DNA of 64,000 bases, from positions 248,001 to 312,000 of the forward strand of contig NZ_JAVRHV010000003.1 of NCBI RefSeq assembly GCF_031846385.1, in the 5' to 3' direction. Source of the stretch: Urechidicola vernalis (GTDB lineage: Bacteria > Bacteroidota > Bacteroidia > Flavobacteriales > Flavobacteriaceae). The notes under the pieces were generated by a model. The model was not told where the DNA came from, made no database searches, and was given only the letters and a program-made list of their open reading frames with translations. This document shows, piece after piece, positions 44,441 through 53,816 of the stretch (position 1 is its first letter; every line of letters begins with the position of its first letter). The position numbers were made by a program, and so were the translations under genes.

Positions 44441-44443
44441 AAT

Positions 44444-45202
44444 TTATTTTTTATCTAATAATTTTATTGCTTTTATTCGGTTTGCAAAGAAACTACTTTT
44501 TTCTGGATATTTCAAACTTAAAATGCGATATGCTTTAATAGCATTTTCATATTTTTTTTGCTCTATATAAACCTGTGCAAGTGTCTCTGTCATAAGACTG
44601 TCGTAATCTGTCGATTCTTGCTTTACAATCGGAGAATTTGCTTCTTTATTTTTAACGGGTTTGATCTTAGGGTTGGATGCGATAAACTTATCTATTAAGT
44701 CAAATTTTGAGGTTGTTTTTTCTTTCTTCTCAGTTCTGTTAATCGGCTTTATAGTTCCTAACTGTAACCACTCTCCAAAAGAATGCGCCTCGTTACTTTT
44801 AAAATTTAAAGGCTTGCCAATTTCTAATACTTCCTTTGGTTGATTAGAAATCTCTTCCGAATGTATTTTTGTTATTTTTTGGTGTAATGCTTTAACTATT
44901 TCAGCATCAATTACCTCAATGTTTTCTAGTATGGTCTGCTCTTCAGTTAATAAAGTAGAATTTTGAAATTTTGTCGAAGTAATAAAGTCAAATAAAATAC
45001 TACGATCTGAAGTATGGGCAGCAGTTGTTTTTAAGGCTTGATTGTATTTATAACTATCCTGACTTTTTAATCCTTTTAAATGCAGTGCTCTTGCTGATTG
45101 AAAATAGGGGAAAGAATTGATAATACTTTCCAATTCACTCGTTTGCTCTTTAGATATTACTGCTGGGTTATTAGTTAAGTATGTGTAGTCTTGTATATTC
45201 AT
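44444..45202 (-). CDS. Conserved protein with C-terminal TPR-like repeat
   Basis: A 252-residue soluble protein with no signal peptide. The N-terminal part (MNIQDYTYLTNNPAVISKEQTSELESIINSFPYFQSARALHLKGLK) contains a Flavobacteria-typical domain also seen in related hypothetical proteins, and the C-terminal part (about 205-250, LMTETLAQVYIEQKKYENAIKAYRILSLKYPEKSSFFA) is one TPR pair. Function unknown. It is packed between lptE and secG (1 and 3 bases), hinting at a role in envelope assembly or secretion, though that rests on position alone. Confidence 0.75.
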   Translation of the reverse strand: MNIQDYTYLTNNPAVISKEQTSELESIINSFPYFQSARALHLKGLKSQDSYKYNQALKTTAAHTSDRSILFDFITSTKFQNSTLLTEEQTILENIEVIDAEIVKALHQKITKIHSEEISNQPKEVLEIGKPLNFKSNEAHSFGEWLQLGTIKPINRTEKKEKTTSKFDLIDKFIASNPKIKPVKNKEANSPIVKQESTDYDSLMTETLAQVYIEQKKYENAIKAYRILSLKYPEKSSFFANRIKAIKLLDKK

Positions 45203-45712
45203 CTACCACTGTGCAACCGATGCGTTAAAAATATCTTGAGTAATTCTTTCGAATATTACTTGAAAAGCTTCATCTAAAACACCACCAACCAATTGTGCAT
45301 TTGCATCATAATCATGATAAAAAGAGAAACTTTGTTCAAAATCCTTATCTTCTTCATATTTGTTTACATAACGAACTTGAACGGTAATTGTAAGTCTATT
45401 TTGTGCAGCAGTTTGCTCTGCAGTTGCAGTCATTGGGTTTATTCTATATCCAGTAATCTCACCAGAAAAGTGAATATCTCCTCCACTTTTAACCATGTCT
45501 AGATTTGTTTGACTGATAAAAATATCTTGTAACGCAACTGTAAAAGCCTGACTTAAACTTGGTTCAATTAATCTAGCATTATTCGGAAAGTAATCTACTT
45601 GTACCGTTTTTACCCTGTTATCTAAATTTACACCTCCAAAAGAGTAAATGCCACAACTGATAAGACTTAATAAAAGAATAGTTGAGGCTAATAGTTGAAG
45701 TTTACTTTTCAT
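45203..45712 (-). CDS. lptE: LPS-assembly lipoprotein LptE
   Basis: A 169-residue outer-membrane lipoprotein; lipobox LISC, Cys20, followed by GIYSFGGVNL. It matches the Bacteroidota LptE family: VKTVQVDYFPNNARLIEPSLSQAFTVALQDIFISQ and ISGEITGYRI-like then LTITVQVRYVNKYEEDKDFEQSFSFYHDYDA. LptE plugs LptD during lipopolysaccharide insertion. It follows the sigma-54 activator by 14 bases and precedes the TPR protein. Confidence 0.9.
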   Translation of the reverse strand: MKSKLQLLASTILLLSLISCGIYSFGGVNLDNRVKTVQVDYFPNNARLIEPSLSQAFTVALQDIFISQTNLDMVKSGGDIHFSGEITGYRINPMTATAEQTAAQNRLTITVQVRYVNKYEEDKDFEQSFSFYHDYDANAQLVGGVLDEAFQVIFERITQDIFNASVAQW

Positions 45713-45726
45713 ATTTAGAACTGATC

Positions 45727-46965
45727 TTATAAGTCGTATTGTTTAATTTTTCGGTATAAAGTACGTTCGCTAATACCTAATTCTTTTGCAGCTAATTTAC
45801 GTTTTCCTTTGTTACGTTCAAGAGATTTCTTAATCATTTCAAATTCTTTATCCTGCAATGATAGCGATTCGTCTTCGGTAATGGTTTCAGCAAAATCATA
45901 CGTTGGCGTTTCTTCGGTATATTTTTCTTGAGGATATACTACTTCAACAGTGTTTTCTACAGCTTTAAAATTCTCCTGTTCATTTGCAATTTTTTCAATT
46001 AAATGTTGATTTTTTTCTTGGAACTGAACATTGTTTCCATCTTGCATTAAATCGAGCGTTAATTTTTTAAGGTCGTTAATGTCATTACGCATATCAAATA
46101 AAATCTTGTACATAATTTCACGCTCATTGGCAAAATCAGAATTCGATTTAGAATCTTCGATTACTGAAGGAAGATTTCTGCTAATTTGAGGAAGGTATTG
46201 TGCGAGTTTAATAGAATCTACACTTCTATCTTCTTCTACAACAGATATTTGTTCTGCAATATTTCTTAATTGTCTAATGTTTCCAGGAAAATTATAATTC
46301 AATAATAAATTCACAGCGTCATCTGTCAATCTAATCGTAGGCATGCTGTATTTTTGAGCAAAGTCTGAAGCAAATTTTCTAAATAACAAATGAATATCCT
46401 CCTTTCTAGTTCTAAGTGGAGGTAGTTCAATTTCAATAGTGCTCAATCGGTAGTATAAGTCTTCTCTAAACTTACCTTTTTCAATGGCCTCCATCATTTT
46501 TAAATTCGTCGCCGCAACAATTCTAACATTTGTTTTTTGAACTTTACTCGATCCTACTTTTATAAATTCACCATTTTCTAAAACCCTTAGTAAACGAACT
46601 TGCGTAGTAAGTGGTAATTCTCCAACTTCATCTAAAAAAATTGTTCCACCATCTGCTACTTCGAAATATCCATTTCTAGTAGAGGTAGCCCCAGTAAAGG
46701 CTCCTTTTTCGTGTCCGAATAATTCAGAATCTATGGTTCCTTCTGGAATTGCGCCGCAATTTACCGCAATATACTTTGCGTGTTTACGATGTGATAAAGC
46801 ATGTATAATTTTAGGTATACTTTCTTTTCCAACACCACTTTCCCCTGTAACCAATACAGAAATATCAGTTGGAGCCACACGAACGGCTTTAGAAAGCCCT
46901 CTGTTTAGATGAGGGTCACTTCCTATAATTCCAAAACGCTGTTTTATGTTTTGTAATGATTCCAT
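45727..46965 (-). CDS. Sigma-54-dependent transcriptional activator without receiver domain
   Basis: A 412-residue enhancer-binding protein. The AAA+ domain (about 10-240) has Walker A GESGVGKES, the sigma-54 contact loop GAFTGA, Walker B GGTIFLDEVGE and the arginine-finger region RPRKED-like. A linker (about 260-370) and a C-terminal Fis-type helix-turn-helix (KGKRKLAAKELGISERTLYRKIKQY) follow. There is no N-terminal receiver, GAF or PAS domain; it begins directly at the AAA+ domain, so the signal input is unknown. It lies 3 bases after miaB and upstream of lptE, a conserved arrangement. Targets are not evident, but it would act on sigma-54 promoters such as the candidate at 30863. Confidence 0.93.
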   Translation of the reverse strand: MESLQNIKQRFGIIGSDPHLNRGLSKAVRVAPTDISVLVTGESGVGKESIPKIIHALSHRKHAKYIAVNCGAIPEGTIDSELFGHEKGAFTGATSTRNGYFEVADGGTIFLDEVGELPLTTQVRLLRVLENGEFIKVGSSKVQKTNVRIVAATNLKMMEAIEKGKFREDLYYRLSTIEIELPPLRTRKEDIHLLFRKFASDFAQKYSMPTIRLTDDAVNLLLNYNFPGNIRQLRNIAEQISVVEEDRSVDSIKLAQYLPQISRNLPSVIEDSKSNSDFANEREIMYKILFDMRNDINDLKKLTLDLMQDGNNVQFQEKNQHLIEKIANEQENFKAVENTVEVVYPQEKYTEETPTYDFAETITEDESLSLQDKEFEMIKKSLERNKGKRKLAAKELGISERTLYRKIKQYDL

Positions 46966-46968
46966 AGC

Positions 46969-48420
46969 TTAATTATTGTCAGAATATCCAACTGCTTTTC
47001 CTATTAGTGTTGCAGTTGTACATTCGAGTAGTTTTACATTTACAAATTCTCCTAATTTGTAATTCTCCTTTGGGAAAACAACTGTAGTGTTTTGAGAGGT
47101 TCTTCCTTTCCAATGCAGTTCAGATTTTTTTGACGTCCCATCAATTAAAACCTCCATTGTCTTACCTAGAAAGGCCTTAGTTCTATATGCACTATGTTTT
47201 TGTTGAAGGTTAATAACTTCCGTTAAGCGTCTTTTTTTAACATCCAAAGGAACGTCATCCTCCATCTTTTTCTCCGCTAAAGTTCCTGGTCTTTCGGAGT
47301 ATGCATACATAAAGCCAAAGTCATATTTTACATATTCCATTAAACTTAATGTTTCTTGATGATCCTCTTCAGTTTCTCCGCAAAAACCAGTGATCAAGTC
47401 TTGACTTATGCTACATTCCGGAATTATATTAAAAATATGATCTACCAACTGCATATACTCTTCCCTTGTATGTTGGCGATTCATATCTTTTAAAACCTTT
47501 GTGCTTCCACTTTGTACAGGCAGGTGAATATATTTGCAGATGTTTTTGTGTCTAGACATGGTGTGAATTACATCAACACTCATGTCTTGTGGGTTTGAGG
47601 TAGAAAATCTAAACCTCATTTTTGGAAAAGCAATAGCACACATTTCCAATAATTGTGAAAAGTCAATTGCCGAAGCTTGTGCAATTCCTGAAGCCTTTTT
47701 AAAATCTTTTTTTAGGCCTCCACCATACCATAAAAAGCTATCTACGTTTTGACCTAAAAGAGTAATTTCTTTATAATTACTGTCTGCTAAATCTTGAATT
47801 TCTTCAATAATACTTTTGGGGTCTCTACTGCGCTCACGACCTCTTGTAAACGGAACCACGCAAAACGTACACATGTTGTCGCATCCCCTCGTAATTGAAA
47901 CAAAAGCGGAAACTCCGTTAGAGTTCAAACGCACAGGTGAAAGGTCTCCATATGTTTCTTCTTTAGATAAAACTACATTTACGGCATCTCTACCGGCCTC
48001 TATTTCTTCTAATAAATTAGGTAAATCTCGATATGCGTCCGGACCAACAACTAGGTCAACAATTTTTTCTTCTTCTAAAAATTTTTCTTTCAGTCGTTCT
48101 GCCATACAGCCCAAAACTCCAACTTTCATTGTTGGATTAATTTTTTTAACGGCATTGTATTTTTCTAATCTTTTACGAATTGTTTGTTCTGCTTTTTCTC
48201 TAATAGAACACGTATTTACAAGGACTAAATCGGCATTTTCTAATGTCGTAGTTGTATTAAACCCTTGTTCAGCCATTATCGATGCAACAATTTCACTATC
48301 ATTTAGATTCATGCTGCAGCCATAACTCTCTATAAAAAGTTTTTTATCATTGCCCTTTGTATCCTTGGTGATGAGAGGCTTTCCTTGTCTTTTTTCGTCA
48401 ATTACTTTTTCAGAAATCAT
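46969..48420 (-). CDS. miaB: tRNA-2-methylthio-N6-dimethylallyladenosine synthase MiaB
   Basis: A 483-residue radical-SAM methylthiotransferase that modifies A37 of tRNAs reading UNN codons. The N-terminal UPF0004 domain binds a 4Fe-4S cluster (GCSMN, NTCSIRE, LGCMAER); the radical-SAM motif is RGCDNMCTFCVVPF (CxxxCxxC); the TRAM domain is C-terminal. A TATCTTTG -7 box lies 18 bases upstream. First gene of the run down to secG and divergent from topA. Confidence 0.97.
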   Translation of the reverse strand: MISEKVIDEKRQGKPLITKDTKGNDKKLFIESYGCSMNLNDSEIVASIMAEQGFNTTTTLENADLVLVNTCSIREKAEQTIRKRLEKYNAVKKINPTMKVGVLGCMAERLKEKFLEEEKIVDLVVGPDAYRDLPNLLEEIEAGRDAVNVVLSKEETYGDLSPVRLNSNGVSAFVSITRGCDNMCTFCVVPFTRGRERSRDPKSIIEEIQDLADSNYKEITLLGQNVDSFLWYGGGLKKDFKKASGIAQASAIDFSQLLEMCAIAFPKMRFRFSTSNPQDMSVDVIHTMSRHKNICKYIHLPVQSGSTKVLKDMNRQHTREEYMQLVDHIFNIIPECSISQDLITGFCGETEEDHQETLSLMEYVKYDFGFMYAYSERPGTLAEKKMEDDVPLDVKKRRLTEVINLQQKHSAYRTKAFLGKTMEVLIDGTSKKSELHWKGRTSQNTTVVFPKENYKLGEFVNVKLLECTTATLIGKAVGYSDNN

Positions 48421-48437
48421 ATACTAAAATTGGTTTG

Positions 48438-48445
48438 CAAAGATA
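48438..48445 (-). promoter_or_regulatory. Promoter -7 element for miaB
   Basis: TATCTTTG on minus is an exact TAnnTTTG match; a TTTG at 48469-48472 lies 23 bases upstream. It probably drives miaB through secG. Confidence 0.55.
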
Positions 48446-48531
48446 CAACCAAAAACTTAAAAATATGACAAAGTGGCAGAAAATATTAACTTCTATTGGA
48501 TGACTCTTATTCTATTTATTTTCACAAAAAA

Positions 48532-48561
48532 TTTGAATTTAAAAAAAACTATCTACTTTTG
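48532..48561 (+). promoter_or_regulatory. Promoter of topA
   Basis: TTTG (48532-48535), an 18-base spacer and TACTTTTG (48554-48561) are an exact Bacteroidota promoter 57 bases before the topA ATG. Confidence 0.8.
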
Positions 48562-48617
48562 CATTCTGAATACATCGCATATATATAAAGGTGTAATTCA
48601 AAATAAACGGAAGATGT

Positions 48618-51101
48618 ATGGCAAAGAATTTGGTTATAGTAGAGTCACCTGCAAAGGCAAAAACAATAGAAAAATTTTTAGGAAAAGGGTTTCAAGTTGA
48701 ATCCAGTTTTGGACACATTGCAGATTTACCATCTAAGGAATTAGGGATAAATGTAGAAGGTGATTTTAAACCGAAATATGCTGTTTCTACTGATAAGAAA
48801 GCAGTTGTAAAGAAACTAAAAGATTTAGCGAAAAAAGCTGAAACTGTTTGGTTAGCAAGTGATGAGGATCGAGAAGGAGAAGCAATTGCATGGCACTTAT
48901 CAGAGCAATTAAAATTAAAGGAAGAAAACACGAAAAGAATTGTTTTTCATGAAATCACGAAGAAAGCGATTCTGAAAGCAGTTGAGAATCCGAGAGAAAT
49001 TAATTACAATTTAGTTAATGCGCAGCAAGCGAGAAGGGTTTTAGATAGGCTTGTTGGATATGAATTGTCTCCTGTGCTTTGGAGAAAAGTTAAAGGAGGG
49101 CTTTCTGCTGGTCGTGTGCAATCTGTAGCGGTTCGTTTAATTGTAGAAAGAGAACGTGAAATTCAAGAGTTTGAAGCAAAACCTTCGTATCGAATAGATG
49201 CTGAATTTGTAAATCATAACAATAAAAAGTTTAAAGCAAAACTTCCAAAGAACTTTGATTCAAAGGAAGAAGCTGAGGCATTTTTAAATTCTTGTGTAAA
49301 TGCTGAGTTTAAAGTTGCAGATTTAAAAAAGACACCAGCTAAGAAATCTCCGGCAGCACCATTTACTACTTCAACTCTACAGCAAGAAGCTTCTAGGAAG
49401 TTGTATTTTCCTGTTGCAAAAACAATGATGATGGCGCAACGGTTATATGAAGCTGGTCTTATTACTTATATGAGAACGGATAGTGTAAACTTATCCGATG
49501 ATGCAAAAGAAGCTGCACAAGCAGAAATCATTTCTTCGTTTGGAGAACAATATAGCAATCCAAGGAATTTTAAGAATAAAGCGAAAGGAGCACAAGAAGC
49601 TCACGAAGCGATTCGACCTACCAACATGGATCGCCATACTGTATCTATTGATTATGACCAAGACAGGCTGTATAGTTTAATTTGGAAAAGAACACTTGCG
49701 TCTCAAATGAGTGATGCACAGTTAGAACGTACCAATGTAAAAATTGAAAACTCGAACAATGATAAGATTCTTACAGCAAAAGGTGAGGTAATTACTTTTG
49801 ATGGATTTTTAAAAGTGTATTTAGAAGGTACAGATAATGAAGATGAGGAGCAAGAAGGTATGTTGCCTAAGTTGGAAGTATCAGAGGTTTTAGAAAATAA
49901 ACTGATAACCGCTACAGAGAGGTATACCAAGGCACCTTACAGATATTCAGAAGCTTCATTAGTAAAGCGATTAGAGGAGTTAGGAATTGGAAGACCATCT
50001 ACATATGCTCCAACCATTTCTACTGTTCAAAGAAGAGGATATATAGAAAAAGGTGTAATTGAAGGAGTAGAACGAAACTATACACAAATAGTATTAAGTA
50101 ATAACGAAGTTAGTGCGAAAATGTTAACTGAAAAAGTTGGAGCGGATAAAGGAAAGATGGTGCCAACTGATATTGGGAACATTGTTAGCGACTTTTTAGT
50201 GGCTCACTTTGCAACTATTATGGATTATGGTTTTACAGCCAAAGTCGAAAATGAATTTGACGAAATAGCAGAAGGGAAAGAAGATTGGACCTCTATGATT
50301 AAGGAGTTTTATACTGGTTTTCATGATAGAGTAGAAGACGTTGCCGCAAATGCAGAAAGAGAATCTGGCGAACGTATTCTTGGAAAGCATCCAGAATCAG
50401 GAAGAACCATACTTGTGAGGCTTGGTAGATTTGGACCTATGGTTCAAATTGGAGATAGAGAAGATGAAGATAAGCAGTTTGCCAGTTTACAAGGAGATCA
50501 AACTTTAGGAACCATAACGTTAGAAGAAGCTCTAGATTTATTCTTATTACCTAAGAACGTTGGTCAATATGAAAATGAGGATGTTGTTATTTCAAACGGA
50601 AGATTTGGGCCCTATGTTAGATTTGGTTCTATGTTTGTGTCTTTACCGAAAGGAGAAAATCCGTTAGCGGTAGATTTTGATCAGGCAGTAGAACTAATTG
50701 AAGCAAAGCGAAAGGCTGATGCTCCAATTGCGGAATATGAGAATATGCCAGTTCAAAAAGGCGTTGGTAGATTTGGGCCTTTTATTAAATGGAATGGTGT
50801 TTTTATTAATGTTAATAAAAAATACGATTTCGATAACTTGACTTATGATAACATTGTTGAATTAATTGAGGTTAAGAAACAAAAGGATATAGAAAAGGTT
50901 ATTCATAATTGGGAAGAGGAAGGAATTAGAGTGGAGAAAGCACGTTGGGGCCGTTTCAATATAATCAAAGGAAAGGTTAAAATTGAAATGCCAAAAACAA
51001 CGAAAGCGGAGAAACTGACCTTAGAAGAAGTGCAAGCGATTATCGAAAAAAAGGCACCAAAAAAGAAAGCAACACGTAAAAAACCTGCGAAAAAGAAATA
51101 A
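48618..51101 (+). CDS. topA: DNA topoisomerase I
   Basis: An 827-residue type IA topoisomerase that relaxes negative supercoils. The TOPRIM domain (about 3-110) has SPAKAKTIEKFLG and ASDEDREGEAIAWHL; the active-site Tyr is in GLITYMRTDSVNLS; the core has EAHEAIRPT and GIGRPSTYAPTI. The C-terminal third has repeats of the topoisomerase C-terminal type (GRFGPMVQ, GRFGPYVRFGS and GRFGPFIKW, three copies of GRFGP) rather than Cys4 zinc fingers, and ends in a Lys-rich tail. It starts with a strong promoter and ends 48 bases before the arginase-like gene. Confidence 0.97.
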   Translation: MAKNLVIVESPAKAKTIEKFLGKGFQVESSFGHIADLPSKELGINVEGDFKPKYAVSTDKKAVVKKLKDLAKKAETVWLASDEDREGEAIAWHLSEQLKLKEENTKRIVFHEITKKAILKAVENPREINYNLVNAQQARRVLDRLVGYELSPVLWRKVKGGLSAGRVQSVAVRLIVEREREIQEFEAKPSYRIDAEFVNHNNKKFKAKLPKNFDSKEEAEAFLNSCVNAEFKVADLKKTPAKKSPAAPFTTSTLQQEASRKLYFPVAKTMMMAQRLYEAGLITYMRTDSVNLSDDAKEAAQAEIISSFGEQYSNPRNFKNKAKGAQEAHEAIRPTNMDRHTVSIDYDQDRLYSLIWKRTLASQMSDAQLERTNVKIENSNNDKILTAKGEVITFDGFLKVYLEGTDNEDEEQEGMLPKLEVSEVLENKLITATERYTKAPYRYSEASLVKRLEELGIGRPSTYAPTISTVQRRGYIEKGVIEGVERNYTQIVLSNNEVSAKMLTEKVGADKGKMVPTDIGNIVSDFLVAHFATIMDYGFTAKVENEFDEIAEGKEDWTSMIKEFYTGFHDRVEDVAANAERESGERILGKHPESGRTILVRLGRFGPMVQIGDREDEDKQFASLQGDQTLGTITLEEALDLFLLPKNVGQYENEDVVISNGRFGPYVRFGSMFVSLPKGENPLAVDFDQAVELIEAKRKADAPIAEYENMPVQKGVGRFGPFIKWNGVFINVNKKYDFDNLTYDNIVELIEVKKQKDIEKVIHNWEEEGIRVEKARWGRFNIIKGKVKIEMPKTTKAEKLTLEEVQAIIEKKAPKKKATRKKPAKKK

Positions 51102-51149
51102 TTTCTTAATTTAGCATTGTTGTTAAACCCCAAACAGGACTAAATAAAC

Positions 51150-52310
51150 ATGAATTTTGATTATTTATTTCCAGTTGATGACGCTGTTTTTGCACACGCT
51201 ATGGTGCTTTCAGAACAATCACTCGGACATCAAATTCGAATACATTCCAATCAATTTGGAACTCCAGATTTAACCGGTGCAAAGTTTGCTATTGTAGGGG
51301 TTGAAGAAGGGCGTATGGCTATCGATAATGAAGAAACGGGGCAAGGTCTTGGTAATATAAGAAAAGAAATTTATCAATTATTTCCTGGAAACTGGATTAC
51401 GACAATGGTAGATCTTGGTAATGTTAAACAAGGAAATACTATTGATGACACTTACTTCGCTGTTAAAGAGGTTGTAAGTAGTCTTATTAAAAAAGATATC
51501 ATACCAATTATTATTGGGGGAGGTCAAGATTTGACCTATGCTAGTTATAGAGCTTATGATGTTTTAGAACAGACTGTAAATATCGTTTCTGTAGATAATA
51601 AATTCGATTTTGGAAGTATTCAAGATGGAATTTCTTCTCAGTCTTATTTGAGTTCCATTGTAATGGAAAAGCCCAACAATCTTTTTAACTTTAGTAATAT
51701 AGGATATCAAACTTTTTTCAATCCACAGGAGGAAATAGATTTGGTAAATGATCTGTTTTTTGATGCATACAGATTGGGGGAAGTTGCCAAAAATCTTGAA
51801 TTAGTAGAGCCAGTATTAAGGGATGCGGATATCGTTTCTATAGATATTGGAGCAGTGAGGAATAGTGAGGCGCCAGCAAATAATAACGCAACACCTAATG
51901 GGTTTTATGGAGAAGATTTGTGTGTAATTGCTAGATATGCAGGGATAAGTGATAAAGTAAGTTCATTTGGTGTTTATGAATACAATCCACGTTATGATAA
52001 TAAAAGGCAAACTGCGCAGTTAATAGCGCAGGCCATATGGTATTTTGTGGAAGGTGTTAATTGCAGAGCAAACGATTATCCATTTGGGACTAAGGATACC
52101 TATCAGAAATTTATGGTGCCAATAGAAGATGAAGTTTTGAACTTTTATAAAAGTGATAAAAGTGGAAGATGGTGGATGGAAATTAATTTTAAGAATAATA
52201 ATAAATACCAAAGACATTCGTTAATACCTTGTACATATCAAGATTATTTAAATGCGAATGAACAGGAAATACCAGATAGATGGTATAAAACCTTAAAGAA
52301 AGTCATTTGA
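51150..52310 (+). CDS. Arginase/formimidoylglutamase-fold protein with degenerate metal site
   Basis: A 386-residue protein of the ureohydrolase (arginase, agmatinase, HutG) fold. The overall pattern of the family is visible, but the metal ligands are not: GGDHS is GGGQD (His to Gln126), DAHxD is DNKFD (Asp149 and Asp153 kept, His to Lys151), and SxDxD is SIDIG (Asp232 kept, second Asp to Gly234). Three of the six manganese ligands are therefore missing. It is probably not an active ureohydrolase. It lies between topA and gldK, with 89 bases before gldK; I recall this gene order in other Flavobacteria. Annotation as formimidoylglutamase would be misleading. Confidence 0.82.
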   Translation: MNFDYLFPVDDAVFAHAMVLSEQSLGHQIRIHSNQFGTPDLTGAKFAIVGVEEGRMAIDNEETGQGLGNIRKEIYQLFPGNWITTMVDLGNVKQGNTIDDTYFAVKEVVSSLIKKDIIPIIIGGGQDLTYASYRAYDVLEQTVNIVSVDNKFDFGSIQDGISSQSYLSSIVMEKPNNLFNFSNIGYQTFFNPQEEIDLVNDLFFDAYRLGEVAKNLELVEPVLRDADIVSIDIGAVRNSEAPANNNATPNGFYGEDLCVIARYAGISDKVSSFGVYEYNPRYDNKRQTAQLIAQAIWYFVEGVNCRANDYPFGTKDTYQKFMVPIEDEVLNFYKSDKSGRWWMEINFKNNNKYQRHSLIPCTYQDYLNANEQEIPDRWYKTLKKVI

Positions 52311-52338
52311 TTTTTTTTAATTTAGATAAGAATTTGAA

Positions 52339-52368
52339 TTGCTATTAAAAAAATAATTTTTAGGTTTA
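52339..52368 (+). promoter_or_regulatory. Candidate promoter of gldKLMN
   Basis: TTG (52339-52341), a 19-base spacer and TAGGTTTA (52361-52368) fit the Bacteroidota pattern with one mismatch in the -7 box, 31 bases before the gldK ATG. Confidence 0.5.
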
Positions 52369-52398
52369 CGCGAATTTAGAAAGAGATACATTTTTATT

Positions 52399-53766
52399 AT
52401 GAAGAGAATTTCAATATACATTTTGTTGGCAGCCTTTGTCGTAAGTTGCGGAAGTAGTGATAAAGGAGAGTTAGTAGGTGTAAAAGCGAAAAGTAAATGG
52501 AATGCCGAAAAACCATATGGAATGACTTTAATTCCGGGTGGTTCGTTTACTATGGGTAAACAAGATGAAGATATGGCAGGTGCTCTTAATACCCCATCTA
52601 GAACTGTAACTGTAAAACCATTTTATATGGATGAAACAGAAATTTCTAATAGTGAGTATAAAGAATTTGTCTATTGGGTTAGAGATTCAATCGTGCGTTC
52701 AAGATTAGCTGAAGAAGCAGATTTTATGAATGCAGGTTTAGAATTAGAGGACCCGGGGAGGAAATTAGCAGGCTACGAATATAAAGATATTGATACTACA
52801 GATGCATCACCTTATGTGAAGTACATGTTAGAAATGTATGGCTCATTAGGAAACGTAAACTCTCCATCTATGGGTAGAGCGTTAAACTGGGATGAAGATC
52901 TTGTTTGGAATCCTGAAGATTTTCCAGATGAAAGTTATGTATATGTAATGGACTCATTATACATTTCAATGAGTAATAGTTTTGACGGAAGAAGATTGAT
53001 TGATACTGAGCAATTAGAATATCGTTATTATTGGCTTGATATTGAAAATGCAGCAAAAGATAAAGGAAATAGACATAATTATATAAAAGAAGAAGTATTA
53101 CAGGTATATCCTGATACAACCGTTTGGGTAAAAGATTATAACTATTCTTATAATGACCCTATGCATCAAGATTATTTTTATCACCAAGCATATCAGGACT
53201 ATCCTGTTGTGGGAGTTTCATGGGGACAAGCCAATGCGTTCTGTAATTGGAGAACTCAGAAGAAGAACAACTATTTAAGAGGAAAGAAAAATGTGACTCG
53301 AGCTCCAGATTACAGATTGGCTTCTGAGGCGGAATGGGAATATGCAGCGCGTGGAGGATTAGATTTTGGAAATTACCCCTGGGGAGGACCTTATACAACA
53401 AGTGATAGAGGTTGTTTCTTAGCAAATTTTAAACCAACAAGAGGAGATTATGCCGTAGACGGAGCATTGTATACCGTAGAGGTCCAGTCTTATAACGCAA
53501 ACGACTACGGATTGTATAATATGGCAGGAAATGTATCGGAATGGACAAACTCGGTATATGGAGAATCTACTTATTATTTAAGTTCAACGATGAATCCGAA
53601 TGTAACGGATAAGGAAAATAAAAGAAAAGTTATTAGAGGTGGCTCATGGAAAGACGTGGCCTACTTTTTAGAAGTAAGTTCAAGAGATTTTGAATATGCA
53701 GATTCTGCTAGAAGTTATATCGGCTTTAGAACTGTTCATGATTACTTAGGAACAAATATCAAATAG
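52399..53766 (+). CDS. gldK: Type IX secretion/gliding lipoprotein GldK (PorK)
   Basis: A 455-residue lipoprotein (lipobox VVSC, Cys17) of the formylglycine-generating enzyme fold (SUMF1/FGE-sulfatase). Motifs are LIPGGSFTMGK, the PVVGVSWGQANAFCNWR and YRLASEAEWEYAARGG blocks, NMAGNVSEWT and KVIRGGSWKD. In type IX secretion it forms the periplasmic ring with GldN under the outer membrane and no enzymatic activity is expected. First gene of gldK-gldL-gldM-gldN. Confidence 0.95.
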   Translation: MKRISIYILLAAFVVSCGSSDKGELVGVKAKSKWNAEKPYGMTLIPGGSFTMGKQDEDMAGALNTPSRTVTVKPFYMDETEISNSEYKEFVYWVRDSIVRSRLAEEADFMNAGLELEDPGRKLAGYEYKDIDTTDASPYVKYMLEMYGSLGNVNSPSMGRALNWDEDLVWNPEDFPDESYVYVMDSLYISMSNSFDGRRLIDTEQLEYRYYWLDIENAAKDKGNRHNYIKEEVLQVYPDTTVWVKDYNYSYNDPMHQDYFYHQAYQDYPVVGVSWGQANAFCNWRTQKKNNYLRGKKNVTRAPDYRLASEAEWEYAARGGLDFGNYPWGGPYTTSDRGCFLANFKPTRGDYAVDGALYTVEVQSYNANDYGLYNMAGNVSEWTNSVYGESTYYLSSTMNPNVTDKENKRKVIRGGSWKDVAYFLEVSSRDFEYADSARSYIGFRTVHDYLGTNIK

Positions 53767-53816
53767 AACCAACAAAAATTAACCAAATAAATCAACAACC
53801 CCTTAAAAGAAAAGTT

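Noticed and set aside
48438..48561. Possible second bidirectional palindromic promoter between miaB and topA
   Set aside because: The two -7 boxes are more than 100 bases apart and belong to independent promoters.
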